Positions 40,301-49,600 of a DNA stretch of 64,000 nucleotides are shown one piece after another (position 1 is the stretch's first letter; the number at the start of each line of letters is the position of its first letter). Under the pieces are notes generated by a model. It was not told the DNA's origin. It worked only from the letters and a program-made list of their open reading frames with translations, and made no database searches. The position numbers and the translations under genes are program-made. This DNA is from Phalacrocorax aristotelis (taxonomy: Eukaryota; Chordata; Aves; Suliformes; Phalacrocoracidae), in contig NC_134282.1 of NCBI RefSeq assembly GCF_949628215.1, positions 9,112,223-9,176,222 of the forward strand, given 5' to 3'.

Positions 40301-41235
40301 AACACCTCAGAAGCATGTTTTCTTGGCAACTAGATAAAAAGTCCAGAACAATGCTTCTATCCTACTACAGAAGCAGCCTGAGACAACCTGCAGGGTTCTG
40401 GTTCTGAAGTTGCATTACCAAGAAGAAACTTCAACTTCAAAAAGGCACACACAAGTCACTTTGTCATCCCGGTACGCAAGACCTACACTGACACACATCT
40501 TTTTTGCCACTGTCGCTGCAAACTGGACCGGGCGCGACGCTGAGGGAGCGGTGCGACCCTGGGGGTCACCAGGACAGAGGCAGCAGGCCTGCCCGCTTCT
40601 GCGGCGATTAAGCAAACCGACTTTTCTCTCAAGTTGGCTGGCCGAGTGACCCTTCCCATCAGGACATGACAGCCGAACAGGGCGGCTAGCCGCTGGGAAG
40701 GCTGCTGGCTGCACTCCCCGGGAGCCCCGTTCCCGTTTCGCCCCGCAGGCCGCGCAAGGTGCGGACCCGGCCCAGGCGGGTTCGGCCACGCCATGAGCCG
40801 GTATTATAAAAAAAAATTATCGAAATCTAGATTGTGAAATTAATTCGTTATCTCAGAGCAACCGCTGCTGTGACTGCGCGGGCAGAGCGGCGCGAGGGGG
40901 CCGGGGACGCGGGCAGCTGCCCGCGCAGAGGGCGGGAGAGTGGGCACCGGCCCCTCGCCGTCCCCACACCCACGGCCGCCCGGCCCCACTCCCCGGCCCG
41001 CCGCCGCCGGCCTGCTCCGCGCCACAGGGCCGCCCACAGCACCCGGTAGGCGGCCGCGGGGGGAAGGCCAGGCCGCGCCGCGCCATGTGCCCAGCCGCTG
41101 GGTCAGACCGGGCCCGGGCAGCGGCGGCACAAAGCGCCCATCAGGCCCGGGCGGGCGGCGGGCAGCGTCCCGGGCCGCGGCGCGGAGGAACGCGGCAGCG
41201 GCACTGACCTTGGCGTCTCCGTTGCAGAGGGCCAT
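13287..41235 (-). CDS. GMPS: GMP synthase (glutamine-hydrolysing), 16 coding exons
   Basis: Cytosolic enzyme of de novo purine synthesis. It converts XMP, ATP and glutamine to GMP, AMP, PPi and glutamate. Sixteen exons joined by GT-AG introns give 2,082 coding bases, 693 residues plus TAA, the same length as human GMPS as I recall it. Seen in the translation: an N-terminal class I glutamine amidotransferase domain with the nucleophile Cys104 in GICYGMQ and the His190/Glu192 pair in QFHPE; the ATP-pyrophosphatase P-loop SGGVDS at 244-249; and a C-terminal dimerisation domain carrying the large insert typical of eukaryotic enzymes and ending in PPGTTEWE. The start is the ATG at 41235 (MALCNGDAK), in the CpG-rich promoter, matching the vertebrate N-terminus. 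The start context is weak at -3 (C) but has G at +4. The gene diverges from SLC33A1. No frameshift or missing catalytic residue was found. Confidence 0.97.
14149..14243. repeat. T/G-rich low-complexity tract (CA-rich on the GMPS transcript)
   Basis: About 95 bases made almost only of T and G on the plus strand. On the GMPS pre-mRNA it reads as an A/C-rich run with repeated ACAAAC and CCACAA blocks inside intron 15, about 730 bases past exon 15. CA-rich intronic tracts can bind hnRNP L; that role here is inference. Confidence 0.6.
14849..14878. repeat. Tandem duplication, 15 bp x 2
   Basis: Two perfect copies of AATTGCAACAAAATC side by side in GMPS intron 15, about 100 bases past exon 15. It is a simple replication-slippage type repeat. 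Confidence 0.75.
14977..15149 (-). CDS. GMPS: GMPS coding exon 15
   Basis: Encodes the rest of codon 603 to residue 660. It contains the segment [14 protein letters not shown] and the [13 protein letters not shown] stretch of the dimerisation domain, which contacts substrate in this family. Acceptor CTGCAG; donor GTAATA after GAG. Confidence 0.95.
16749..16879 (-). CDS. GMPS: GMPS coding exon 14
   Basis: Encodes residues 559-602 plus one base of codon 603, [13 protein letters not shown] to HNILRES. Acceptor TTCAG; donor GTAGGT. Frame is kept with both neighbours. Confidence 0.95.
18625..18740 (-). CDS. GMPS: GMPS coding exon 13
   Basis: Encodes residues 521-558 and two bases of codon 559. 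It begins [11 protein letters not shown] and includes [11 protein letters not shown], both conserved in GMP synthases. Acceptor TTATAG; strong donor GTAAGT. Confidence 0.95.
19290..19640 (+). mobile_element. Ancient, decayed CR1-like LINE fragment
   Basis: From about 19370 the plus strand can be laid against the CR1 3' reverse-transcriptase coding region, with recognisable blocks: a CTTGAAAAAGTAGAGGAAAG-like block followed by GGGCAACAAG, then a CTGAGCCTTAAA block and a GGTCTACGAGACTGAAGTCATGAA block. Identity looks low and indels are frequent, so this would be an old insertion. It lies in GMPS intron 12, antisense to the gene. The left boundary is vague. Confidence 0.4.
19844..19969 (-). CDS. 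GMPS: GMPS coding exon 12
   Basis: Encodes residues 479-520, phase 0 at both ends: [17 protein letters not shown] to LPIKTVGVQ. It is part of the eukaryotic insert of the dimerisation domain. Acceptor GCACAG; donor GTAAAT. Confidence 0.95.
20956..21071 (-). CDS. GMPS: GMPS coding exon 11
   Basis: Encodes residues 440-478. It completes the conserved [12 protein letters not shown] motif that spans the exon 10/11 junction, and ends in SASVKK. Acceptor TTTCAG; donor GTAACG. Confidence 0.95.
22101..22206 (-). CDS. GMPS: GMPS coding exon 10
   Basis: Encodes residues 405-439 and one base of codon 440: [16 protein letters not shown], then [14 protein letters not shown], the usual GMP-synthase signature before the dimerisation domain. 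Acceptor TTTAAG; donor GTATGA. Confidence 0.95.
23826..23999 (-). CDS. GMPS: GMPS coding exon 9
   Basis: Encodes residues 347-404, phase 0 at both ends: [15 protein letters not shown], then [13 protein letters not shown] and KTHHND. The QGTLRPDxIES block is a pyrophosphatase-domain signature. Acceptor TTACAG; donor GTAAAT. Confidence 0.96.
24607..24758 (-). CDS. GMPS: GMPS coding exon 8
   Basis: Encodes residues 296-346: [16 protein letters not shown], then [17 protein letters not shown] and the [13 protein letters not shown] block conserved in ATP-PPase domains. Acceptor TTGCAG; donor GTAATG. Confidence 0.96.
26327..26492 (-). CDS. GMPS: GMPS coding exon 7 (P-loop exon)
   Basis: Encodes residues 241-295 plus one base. 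It holds the pyrophosphatase P-loop SGGVDS at 244-249, followed by [10 protein letters not shown] and [14 protein letters not shown]. Acceptor CTTAG; donor GTACCA, weaker than the others. The next exon joins in frame and gives LGIQVKVVNAAHS. Confidence 0.96.
26793..26986 (-). CDS. GMPS: GMPS coding exon 6
   Basis: Encodes residues 176-240 and links the two catalytic halves. It carries the amidotransferase His190 and Glu192 (QFHPEVSL), then [14 protein letters not shown] and the linker to VGSSKVL. Acceptor GAAG; donor GTAAGT. Confidence 0.96.
27958..27982. repeat. Homopolymer block C11-T14
   Basis: A run of eleven C directly followed by fourteen T in GMPS intron 5. It reads as A14-G11 on the transcript. 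It is low-complexity sequence likely to be length-variable and hard to sequence. Confidence 0.8.
28641..28744 (-). CDS. GMPS: GMPS coding exon 5
   Basis: Encodes residues 141-175 and one base of codon 176: [16 protein letters not shown], then [16 protein letters not shown]. Glutamine amidotransferase domain. Acceptor TTTAG; donor GTATTT. Confidence 0.95.
29797..29894 (-). CDS. GMPS: GMPS coding exon 4
   Basis: Encodes residues 109-140 and two bases of codon 141: [13 protein letters not shown] to DNTCSLF. It follows the nucleophile exon directly in the amidotransferase domain. Acceptor TGGCAG; donor GTACAT. Confidence 0.95.
31519..31633 (-). CDS. GMPS: GMPS coding exon 3 (catalytic cysteine exon)
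   Basis: Encodes residues 70-108. It begins [15 protein letters not shown] (oxyanion-hole glycines) and ends with the nucleophile Cys104 in [12 protein letters not shown]. Acceptor CTGCAG; donor GTGCTG. Confidence 0.96.
31634..35243 (-). other. GMPS: GMPS intron 2, no further feature recognised
   Basis: About 3.6 kb of intronic DNA between the exon 2 donor and the exon 3 acceptor. A short (AT)n run lies near 31968-31981. No interspersed repeat or internal gene was recognised. The 125-codon plus-strand frame at 32456-32833 has no family resemblance. Confidence 0.7.
35244..35425 (-). CDS. GMPS: GMPS coding exon 2
   Basis: Encodes residues 10-69 and two bases of codon 70: [11 protein letters not shown], then [22 protein letters not shown], the opening strand of the class I amidotransferase domain. 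Acceptor TTCGCAG; donor GTAGGT. Confidence 0.95.
35426..41208 (-). other. GMPS: GMPS intron 1, no internal gene recognised
   Basis: The longest GMPS intron (5.8 kb), separating the nine-codon first exon from exon 2. The promoter-proximal end is GC-rich and belongs to the CpG island. I saw no CR1 copy, RNA gene or coding exon inside. Open frames at 36317-36732 on both strands overlap each other and look random. Confidence 0.7.
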
Positions 41236-41470
41236 GAGGGCTGCCGGGGAGCGGCGCCGCCTCCGACCGGCGGGAAGCGGCGGGCGGCCCCAAGGCGGGG
41301 AGGGGGAAGAAAGGGCCGCGAGGAGCCGCCGCCACCCCGCCGCGATGAGCTAATGCCGCCCGGCTGCGCCTCCGCCGCGGGGAGGAGGAGCCGCTCGGCC
41401 CGGCCCCGCTCCGGCGGAAGGGGCGGAGCGCGGGGCCGGGCCCGGACGGGGACCTTGGGGTCAGAAACGC
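40860..41470 (-). promoter_or_regulatory. GMPS: CpG-island promoter of GMPS
   Basis: Very GC-rich, CpG-dense sequence covering the first GMPS exon, upstream DNA and the start of intron 1, with a GC-box core GGGGCGG at 41420-41426. No TATA box is evident. It fits a broad housekeeping promoter. The transcription start is not determined. Confidence 0.7.
41209..41235 (-). CDS. GMPS: GMPS coding exon 1
   Basis: Nine codons, MALCNGDAK, ending at a GTCAGT donor after AAG, phase 0. The short first exon and its sequence match the vertebrate GMPS N-terminus (human MALCNGDSK), which fixes the start codon. Confidence 0.93.
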
Positions 41471-42289
41471 GGATTTAGGGACTATGGGCCCACTCTGCGG
41501 TGCAGGGCGGCGGACAGTGGTCGCAGCGGTGCGTCTGGCCCTGGGCGGCTGAACGCCAGGAGTGCCCGCACGTCTCCTGGAGGGGCCCGGGAATGCCGGA
41601 CACGCCGCCGTCAGTCGAGCCCAGCTTGCGGTGTTCGGGCTCCCGAGGGTCACTTCGGTCCGTTTTACGGGTACAAGTGAAAGCAGAAACCGAGACTTTA
41701 AGTGTATTTCTGTGTGTCAATATTGCGTGGTATTAAGTGCATCTTCTATTTCTGCTCAGGTGGAATTTCTTAAAAGGCACTAAGGGGGGTAACTACATCG
41801 ATGACAGCCTGCCGGTAACGTTCCCAAAATATTTTGGAAACCTTTCTCTGAACTTTTAAAATTATTACTCTTCTTGCTTAAAGAGAGGGAAATGAGGAAG
41901 GGTGTGAGTACAAGACTTCAAGTTACGCGTGGAATTACAGACCGAAATCTGGTTCCGCTGCCAGATTCTAAGTGATTTTGTCCTAAGGACAGTGTGCAAT
42001 TTTTGTTCTAAATATTTTAATTGCTTTATGGCTTTAATTGCTTTATGGCTGCGATTAATCTTTCAAGAACTGAAAAAAGAAATGGAAGAATACTTCAGGC
42101 ATTAAAAACAGAAGAGAAGTGTTTCTGGTGGTCTCATTATCATGTAACTATAAATTATGGGTAAATGGGGGGGAAGTGACATTCGCTTACCTTAGTTCTT
42201 ATTGATTTTTATTTCTGGTAGTACAGGACAGCCGCAGAGAAAGAAAAAAGAAGGGCGGGGGCGGGAACTTCATTTTTACCATTCACCTA
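41471..42289. other. AT-richer spacer between the two divergent promoters
   Basis: About 0.8 kb of lower-GC DNA separates the GMPS and SLC33A1 islands. It contains a perfect 17-bp tandem duplication (42016-42049). No exon is seen. Confidence 0.6.
42016..42049. repeat. Perfect tandem duplication, 17 bp x 2
   Basis: TTTAATTGCTTTATGGC occurs twice in direct succession (42016-42032 and 42033-42049) between the divergent promoters. Perfect identity suggests a recent slippage event. Confidence 0.85.
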
Positions 42290-42943
42290 CGGGTCACGGA
42301 TACCCTGGCGATGCCGCGCGCCGGCCCCTGGCGGCTGACCGCTCGCTGAAGGACCTTTGAAAGCGCCCGGGGGTTCGCTCAGAGCTCCGGTACCGAACCG
42401 GCGGGGCACCGACAGCGTCCCCGGCCCCGTGGGGCTGCCCTCCCGCCAGGGTCGGGGCGGGGGCGGCTGAGGGAAGCCCGGCAGCCCCGCTTTGCACCCC
42501 GCGGGAAGGCGGTCCCTGTACCGCCCCACCGCCAGCCCGCACCGTACACACCGGCGAGCCGGGAAGCCGCCTTCCGCCGAGCCCCGGACAGCCTTGCCAC
42601 ACTGCGGCCGGTCTGTCCCGGCCCCGGGGGTCCCGCCGTGACCCGGCTCCCTCCGCCCGAGGACGATCGCGGTGCCGCCTCAGCGGCGGGGCGGGGCCAG
42701 TCTGTCAGTCAGGGTTGAGCGGCACCGCGGCGCGGGGCGGCCGCCTGACGTATCTCCGCGGCGCACCAATGAGGTGCAGCCACGCCTGCCGCGGGCGCCC
42801 GCGTGACTGGAAGGGGCGGGGCGGTGGTTGGCGGCGGCCGGGCCGGTGTAGCGGCATCTCATCAGCGGCGGTGGCGCCGGCCTCCGCTCCCGCCTCGGCC
42901 CCTGGGGGCGCAGCGTGGCCGCCGGACCGCCCCCGGAGGAGTC
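42290..42943 (+). promoter_or_regulatory. SLC33A1: CpG-island promoter and 5' UTR of SLC33A1
   Basis: GC-rich sequence upstream of the SLC33A1 start. Visible sites: GC box GGGGCGGGG (42688-42696), a CRE-like TGACGTAT (42746-42753), CCAAT (42766-42770) and GC box GGGGCGGGGC (42813-42822). Their clustering suggests transcription starts near 42800-42900. The island continues into coding exon 1. No TATA box was seen. Confidence 0.65.
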
Positions 42944-43697
42944 ATGTCGCCCGCCATCGCGGCCAAGGAGGGCGGCCGGCAGCGCCGCGCCGGGAGCCAC
43001 CAGCACTGCCTAGACGTGAGGAGCGAGGCGCCGCCCGCCCTGGCGCTCTGTGAGGACGGGCTGCCGGGTGGGGAGGCCGAGGCGCTGCTGCCGCCGGAGC
43101 CGGGCTTTCGGGGGGCGCGGGGATGCCGGGCGGAGCTGGGCAGCATCCTGCTGCTGCTGGTGCTATATGTGCTGCAGGGCATCCCGCTGGGACTGGCGGG
43201 CAGCGTCCCCCTCATCCTGCAGAGCAAGAGCGCCAGCTACACCGACCAGGCCTTCTTCAGCTTCGTCTTCTGGCCCTTCAGCCTCAAGCTGCTCTGGGCT
43301 CCCTTGGTGGACGCCGTCTACCTGCGGGGCTTCGGCCGTCGCAAGTCCTGGCTGGTGCCCACGCAGTACGTCCTGGGACTCTTCATGATCTACATGTCCA
43401 CCCAGGTGGACGTGCTGCTGGGTGACGGGGAGGGCCGCGGTCCCGACGTGGTAGCCCTCACTGTGACTTTCTTCCTCTTCGAGTTCCTGGCGGCAACGCA
43501 GGACATTGCGGTGGATGGCTGGGCCCTGACCATGTTGTCTAGGGAGAATGTGGGCTACGCCTCCACCTGCAACTCGGTGGGCCAGACGGCCGGCTACTTC
43601 CTGGGCAACGTCCTCTTCCTGGCCCTCGAGTCGGCCTCCTTCTGCAACAAATACCTGCGGATCCAGCCCCAGCCCCAAGGGATTGTTACCCTCTCAG
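42944..43697 (+). CDS. SLC33A1: SLC33A1 coding exon 1
   Basis: Encodes residues 1-251 plus one base of codon 252. The first ~60 residues are variable and rich in Gly, Ala and Arg, and differ from the mammalian tail. From [10 protein letters not shown] onward the protein is highly conserved, ending QPQGIVTLS. Donor GTACGG. Reading on into the intron adds only 11 codons before a stop. Confidence 0.96.
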
Positions 43698-46600
43698 GTA
43701 CGGCCTGGGTACCGCCGGCCTGTGCGTGCTGATGCTGGGATGGGGATGCTTCTTCCCTGAGCCTGGATCAAAGCTCTGTTCAGAGCGAGCAGTGGTTTAG
43801 CACTGTGAACCGAGCAGGTTTAGATTGTCCCCTGCCCATGAGCAAGCACAGCCTGCCAGGGGGCTAGCACAGTCCACTGCACTGAGCTTCCAGGCTTCTC
43901 TGGGCTTAAGAGTGTAGGAAACCTGCCTTGTCATCATCTTGGCTGACCTGAGCACTTTGGAGACAGTTTTTTTTTCCCCTAGTTTAATGACCATGGAATA
44001 GATTATCGCTTAAAAAAAAACCCAAGCAATGCAAAAGCTTTGCCTCTTTTTAAGGAGGCCTTTTAAGAACATGTTCTGTGAGGAAGGAAAGGGGAAATTA
44101 AAAAAAAAGACTCTTCCAAGATGGTATTGTTCACAGAAGTAGAAATGATGAGTGTTTAGTGTTGACTATGTAACCAATTTCTGAAGGAAGGCCTTACTGT
44201 AGTAAACTAAGGGCGATTTTGTTTTCTCTTTAATGAACTAAATGGAGTCTGGTAATGCAACCCTAACTGGCTGTTAGCATAGGGATGTCTTCTGTTTGGT
44301 GGTTTTTGGGCTGCTTGGTTTTTTTTTCAGAAAGGTGATTTGTGGTGGTTGATGTTAGGTGTATTACCTAGAAGATGCTTAAAATGCATGTTTTGGTTGG
44401 AAGGTTGTGTTTAGCCAGCTCAGCTTATAGGAGGGCAGGGAAAACGGGCACCACTTCTGGGTGCTGTCTCAAAGTGACCATGGCTGGCAATGAAGAGTAA
44501 ATTCTCATGGTTTTTTCCCATTCTTACGTTGATTGGTCTGCCTGTATCATCTAAGAGAAAAGGTATGCCAAAACTGAGTTGAATTGTTGTTTAAAGGCTA
44601 GTTTTCGCTTTCTGTCCTGTACCTATCTTCTTGATAAATTAGGATATCAGTTTCCAAGACTGCTGTACTTATTTTGGCTATGCAGCTATCGCAATTGCTG
44701 ACTAGTTTTCCTCTTCCCTTCCTTTTGGTACCCCTATGTCTGGTCTATATGTCAACAGGCATAGAGTAGTTCTCAAAGTAACCCTGCTGATTTATTGCTT
44801 TCCTTTGTTTCCCTTTACTTTGTAGTTCTTCAGTGCTGGCGTATCTCTTCCTTCTTGCTCCAGCAGCAGACTGATATCTCTTACTGCTGATGCAACTTGC
44901 AAATCACTAGTCTAGTTAAGAGAGCTTGGTTTGTCTATACTCACCTCCACGGCCCAGGTTTTTTGTTGTCTGGGGTTTTTTCCCTCAGTACTGTTTGTAT
45001 AAATGGATTTGTTACTATTACAAGAGTGCTGTCTTTGGGAGAAAAAAAAAAAAGTATCCCAAACCCCCAAAACATCAATGTGACCTGTTTAACTTGTCCT
45101 GGAGTACTAACCTGGATGGAATAAGAAAAGCAAATAGCTTTGACGCTGCAGTTGCAGGATGTTTTTTTGTGTGGGAAAACTGGCTGCAAGAAATTTCTAT
45201 TCCCTTGTTCACGTGACTGTATGCCACAATTTGCTGTGTCCACGTTTCTCCTGAAGCAGCTGTAGAGCAGTACTGTAAACCTGCTCACTGAAATGGGGAG
45301 AGTGGCTCTCTGGTTCTAGCGCTGGTTGTAACGGGGCTCGTGATGAGCCGGTTTGGACAGTTAAAGCACCAGAAAACTTTACAGTTTGAAAAGGTGAATG
45401 GTCTTCTGCCAGTTCAAATCTCTGAATGCTTTTGTTGTAGGCTGAGTGCCAACACTAAGGAAAGAAAAAGTCAACACTTTGTGATCCCACGTCAACTTCA
45501 AGTTGATGTGAAGCGTCAGTGTTAGTTGCTTGCCACACGGTCACATGTATGCCTGTCCCAGCATGAAGGAAGAGAGGTGAAGCGTGAGTGCAGGAAGAAG
45601 GTGTCCCTCCAAGGCTGCCGAAACATACCTGGGCCAGTGACTGTGGAGGGCCCTTTTTCCTGGGAAGAGAGGTGTAGCTTTAGAATTACCTGAAGCTGTT
45701 ATGATGAAACACCTGTTCCCTCACGCACACCTCGCTGATGGTTATTTTCCAGCCTGGTCTGTCCATGATCTAGTTCAAAAGTTTGCTTTTCCTCAACACA
45801 GTGGTATGTTTTGCTAGCAATAGTATAGAGGCAGAGACAAAATAGGGATGGGATCGGGCAGCACTGGTGGCACCAGAAACTTTATGCTAGAAATTCTTTG
45901 TGTAAACTGTAATTCTAAAGTTCTTTTGCTTGTAACCTGTTAGTGGACTACGTGGCTGCTTCCGCCCTGCTAATCCAGCCGTTGCTGTATTGCAGCTATT
46001 GGGGCTGACCTGATCAGGAGTATTCATGTGACGATGCTCAAAGCTATTTCTATTCCCGTCCTTGCACTGTAGGTCTCTCGCTGCTGTGATAATGCTTAGT
46101 GCTATTATTAGAGTACCACTCCTGTATGTCTTTTGTAGACAGTAGCTGTGATTAGCATGACTGTCTGAAAACTCATCTTTTACTTAAAAATATATATTCA
46201 GGGTGCCTTTTTTAACAGAGGACAGAGCAATCTGACAGCATGGGTTATGAGATCTTTCCTTTTCTTTAAAGAGGTGAAAAGTAACTGATGTGGAAGCAGC
46301 AGAAAATGGTTTGAATTACCCTTTTTTCCTTTTACACTGAGAATACTAGGATATAGCTAAAGTAGTCTTTCTGTGTTTTCTTCCACTCTTGTCGTGCTTG
46401 TTCTCTTCCTGTACATAAGAAGCAGCTAATGATTGCCTAAACCTTTGCACTGTCTTTGCCCTTTCACCAGCCCTCGCTGCTTACTTTCAAGTCACCGTGA
46501 GGCTTCTGGAGTTGCTCATGACCAGGAAGATAAAAGTCAACTTCTGTCTTACCCTCTGCATGTTACTGAGTTCTTTCTTGCCTCTTTCATAAAGGTAGAG

Positions 46601-49600
46601 GGTAGGATTATTTTAGATTAATCCAGTCACTAACTCAAAAAGTGCTAGCCATAAAATATTGGTGTGTTTTTACTATTGCTGCCTTCAAATCCACAATTTA
46701 GCAAATATTGCATCTGCTTTAAAAAGAGCACTTAAGAGTTAGCAAGTATAATAGCCACTTAAAACCTATATGTTGGAGTGATTAATTATTAATAATTATT
46801 AAATTATTAAATTATTAAATTATTAAGTTTGCTTGACGGCTGTGTAAGAACTTTCATCAGGACATCCTGACACTCATAAATATAAATCTTTGTTTCCTTC
46901 AGATGGTAGGTAGATATTATATAGGGAGTATAGAATTGAGGCACAGAATACTTACAGGGCCACAGAATAAATTGACCGGAGAGTTGTGAAGGACTTCTTC
47001 CTCTGAAGTTTTTCCCTGTCTTGTAATTATTAAATGTGGGTTTTCCTCCTTGATCAGCTTTTGGTGAGTGTAGTCCTTCAACATTTTCATTTTTATTTCT
47101 GTTCCTCCTCCGGCATGCTCACTGTGGTAAGAATACACAGAACACCAGGCAAGTGACCCGCTTTGCTGCTGCTCTTCTGCCTCAGATCTCAAGCAAATGT
47201 GGTTATAGAGGGAGGTGCAGGGAAGAGCTATGTGAGTTACTGTGTGTAGGCATGTGTTTGTGGTTTACTTTTGTTGCTTGTTTTTAGGAGGGTCAATGTT
47301 TTTATTCAATTTTTGATTATTAGGTTTATACTGTTGCAAAATAACTGCATTTTAGATACTCGGTGAATTGTTAATGAAGTGTTGATGGTGGCTGCTAGAA
47401 AGATTTTCTTTTTTGATTTCCCTTTTTTTTTTCTCCAGATTTCCTGTTTTTCTGGGGAGCTGTCTTTTTAATTACCACTACACTGGTTGCCCTTTTGAAA
47501 AAGGAAAACGAGGAACTAACACCAACAAAAGAAGAAACAAAAGGCATCACTGATACGTACAGGCTGCTATTCTCCATAATCAAGATGCCGGCAGTTCTTA
47601 CCTTCTGTCTCTTGATTCTCACAGCAAAAGTAAGTAAATGCATGTAAGAATTGTTAAATGCTGCTGAAATGAGTGCCTGGAAGGTTGTTGAGTCCCTGTG
47701 GTGTAACTTATTTCTTAGTTTTGCTAGCTGGTGTCATCAGACTTCCAAATTTTCATGTGGAATTTGAAACAAAATCACTTATACCATTGTGCTGAGAAAA
47801 GTTGTACAACAGAAAACATTTGTTTGAGCTTTTGGAAGTGTTTGCACAAGTGTTAGAGAAGATTGATTGCAATCTAGCATTAAAGTAATTAGTTTTTAAA
47901 CATTTTCAAACAGTACACCTCTTTGTGTACTCTGCAGTTAAAAGTCCAGAAAATGTTTCTTTTGACCAAAATGCTATTCCCAGAATCCGCAACTCTGCGC
48001 AAACTAGGTTTCCATGTTGGTTGTCGTGGATGCCGACAGCAGCTAAGGCACGGGAATGAACTTCACTGCTATGTTTAATGTTCTTGGTGTAGTTTTGGCA
48101 CTGATGACAAGAAGAGTGTGCAAGTGGGGAGCATGTTTCAGAACGGATTAGGAAATCAAATGACACACACAAGTGAATTGTACTCTATCACATTTCTCAA
48201 TTTACTTAATACTGAGTAAACTGAATTTCTAGGTAAACTATCACTGCTTTCCCCAGTTTATTTTGTCTAATTTATATTGCAGGTTGGATTTTCAGCAGCA
48301 GATGCTGTAACAGGACTCAAACTGGTGGAAGAGGGCGTCCCAAAAGAGCACTTAGCTCTGCTAGCAGTTCCGATGGTTCCTCTACAGATCATATTGCCTC
48401 TGATCATCAGCAAATACACAGCAGGCCCCCAGCCACTGAACACATTTTACAAAGCTATGCCTTTTAGGTAAAAACAAACAAATCTTGTTTGACAGAAACA
48501 TAGTAATTTGCGTATTCAGATCAAGTGTGGGATTTCTTGTGTAACTCTCAAACTTCCAGATAAAAGAAAGTATGTCAGAATTCTCATAGTATGTTGAACT
48601 CTGTGCCTGGTGCAGTGAAGATGATTCATGTAAGAAAGCGGAAGATGAGGTGTTTTTAAGATGCGTATACAACAGCAGCATTAGAGCACTACTGTCCTGC
48701 TCCAGTGTCGGTAGTTGCTTATTCATGAATCATTCTGACTAGATCCAGGACTGTATCTGTAAAATTACATGTGCTTCCCAGCGTAAGAGTGGCAGAACGC
48801 GTTGACAAGTCATTTGGTGCATCTACTGGATGTATGCTTTACTGAGGTAACTGAGAGTAAAAGAAGCTGAATTATTTTGATACAGACAAGGAGACGTTTC
48901 CTAAGTGTTTCATATGAGAGTTTGCTTATGGAATTCTAAAACCAGTGAATGCAGCAAATTACCTAATGCTGTTATTCAGTAAATCATGTAACGTGTCTGT
49001 AACAGGTAGCCGTTACTTTTGTTGTGTTCTCATGCAACTATGTGTGTTTTTGCAAAAAAAAAAAAAATATCTTGCTGCAGCTGGATTTGGTTAGATACCT
49101 CGTGTGTGCAGGGGAGAAAGCTAGTATAGGAGATCTGGTGGTGAATTGTTTATATGGAAGACAGAATTGTTATGGCATAAAATGTTTACAATTTCAGTGC
49201 TTGTCAAATATTTAATATCTAATTCTGTCTAAGATATCTCAATAGTTAAAACTATTTCTATAAGCTATTTTAATATATTATGCATGTATAAATGTTCAAT
49301 AATTGCTTTGTATCAAGGAAACACATGAGGAGAGTTACTTGAATTACAAATTATCTTTCTTATTACTCCAGGTTACTGCTTGGTCTGGAATTTGCGTTTT
49401 TGGTATGGTGGACTCCTACAGTAAAACATGAAGAAGGATTTCCCATCTACTACTATGCTGTAGTATTGTTGAGTTATGCTTTACATCAGGTAACGTGTGC
49501 TGTATGTGGGAAGGGGAGGGGGGCAGGAGGGCATTTTCACATCAATCAGTGAGAGGACTATAGATGCCATTATTTGCTTTTGTCCTTAGTTACACTAGAA

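Noticed and set aside
41141-41653. Long open frame (170 codons) in the GMPS promoter island
   Set aside because: It has GC-driven composition and overlaps other frames, with no family resemblance or splice support.
42803-42943. Possible 47-residue N-terminal extension of SLC33A1
   Set aside because: The open frame continues upstream but its first codon at 42803 is GTG, not ATG, and the next in-frame ATG is 42944, which matches the human start.
45339-45424. C/D-box-like pair (GTGATGA ... CTGA) in SLC33A1 intron 1
   Set aside because: The flanks do not form a terminal stem and no C'/D' boxes are evident, so a snoRNA cannot be supported.
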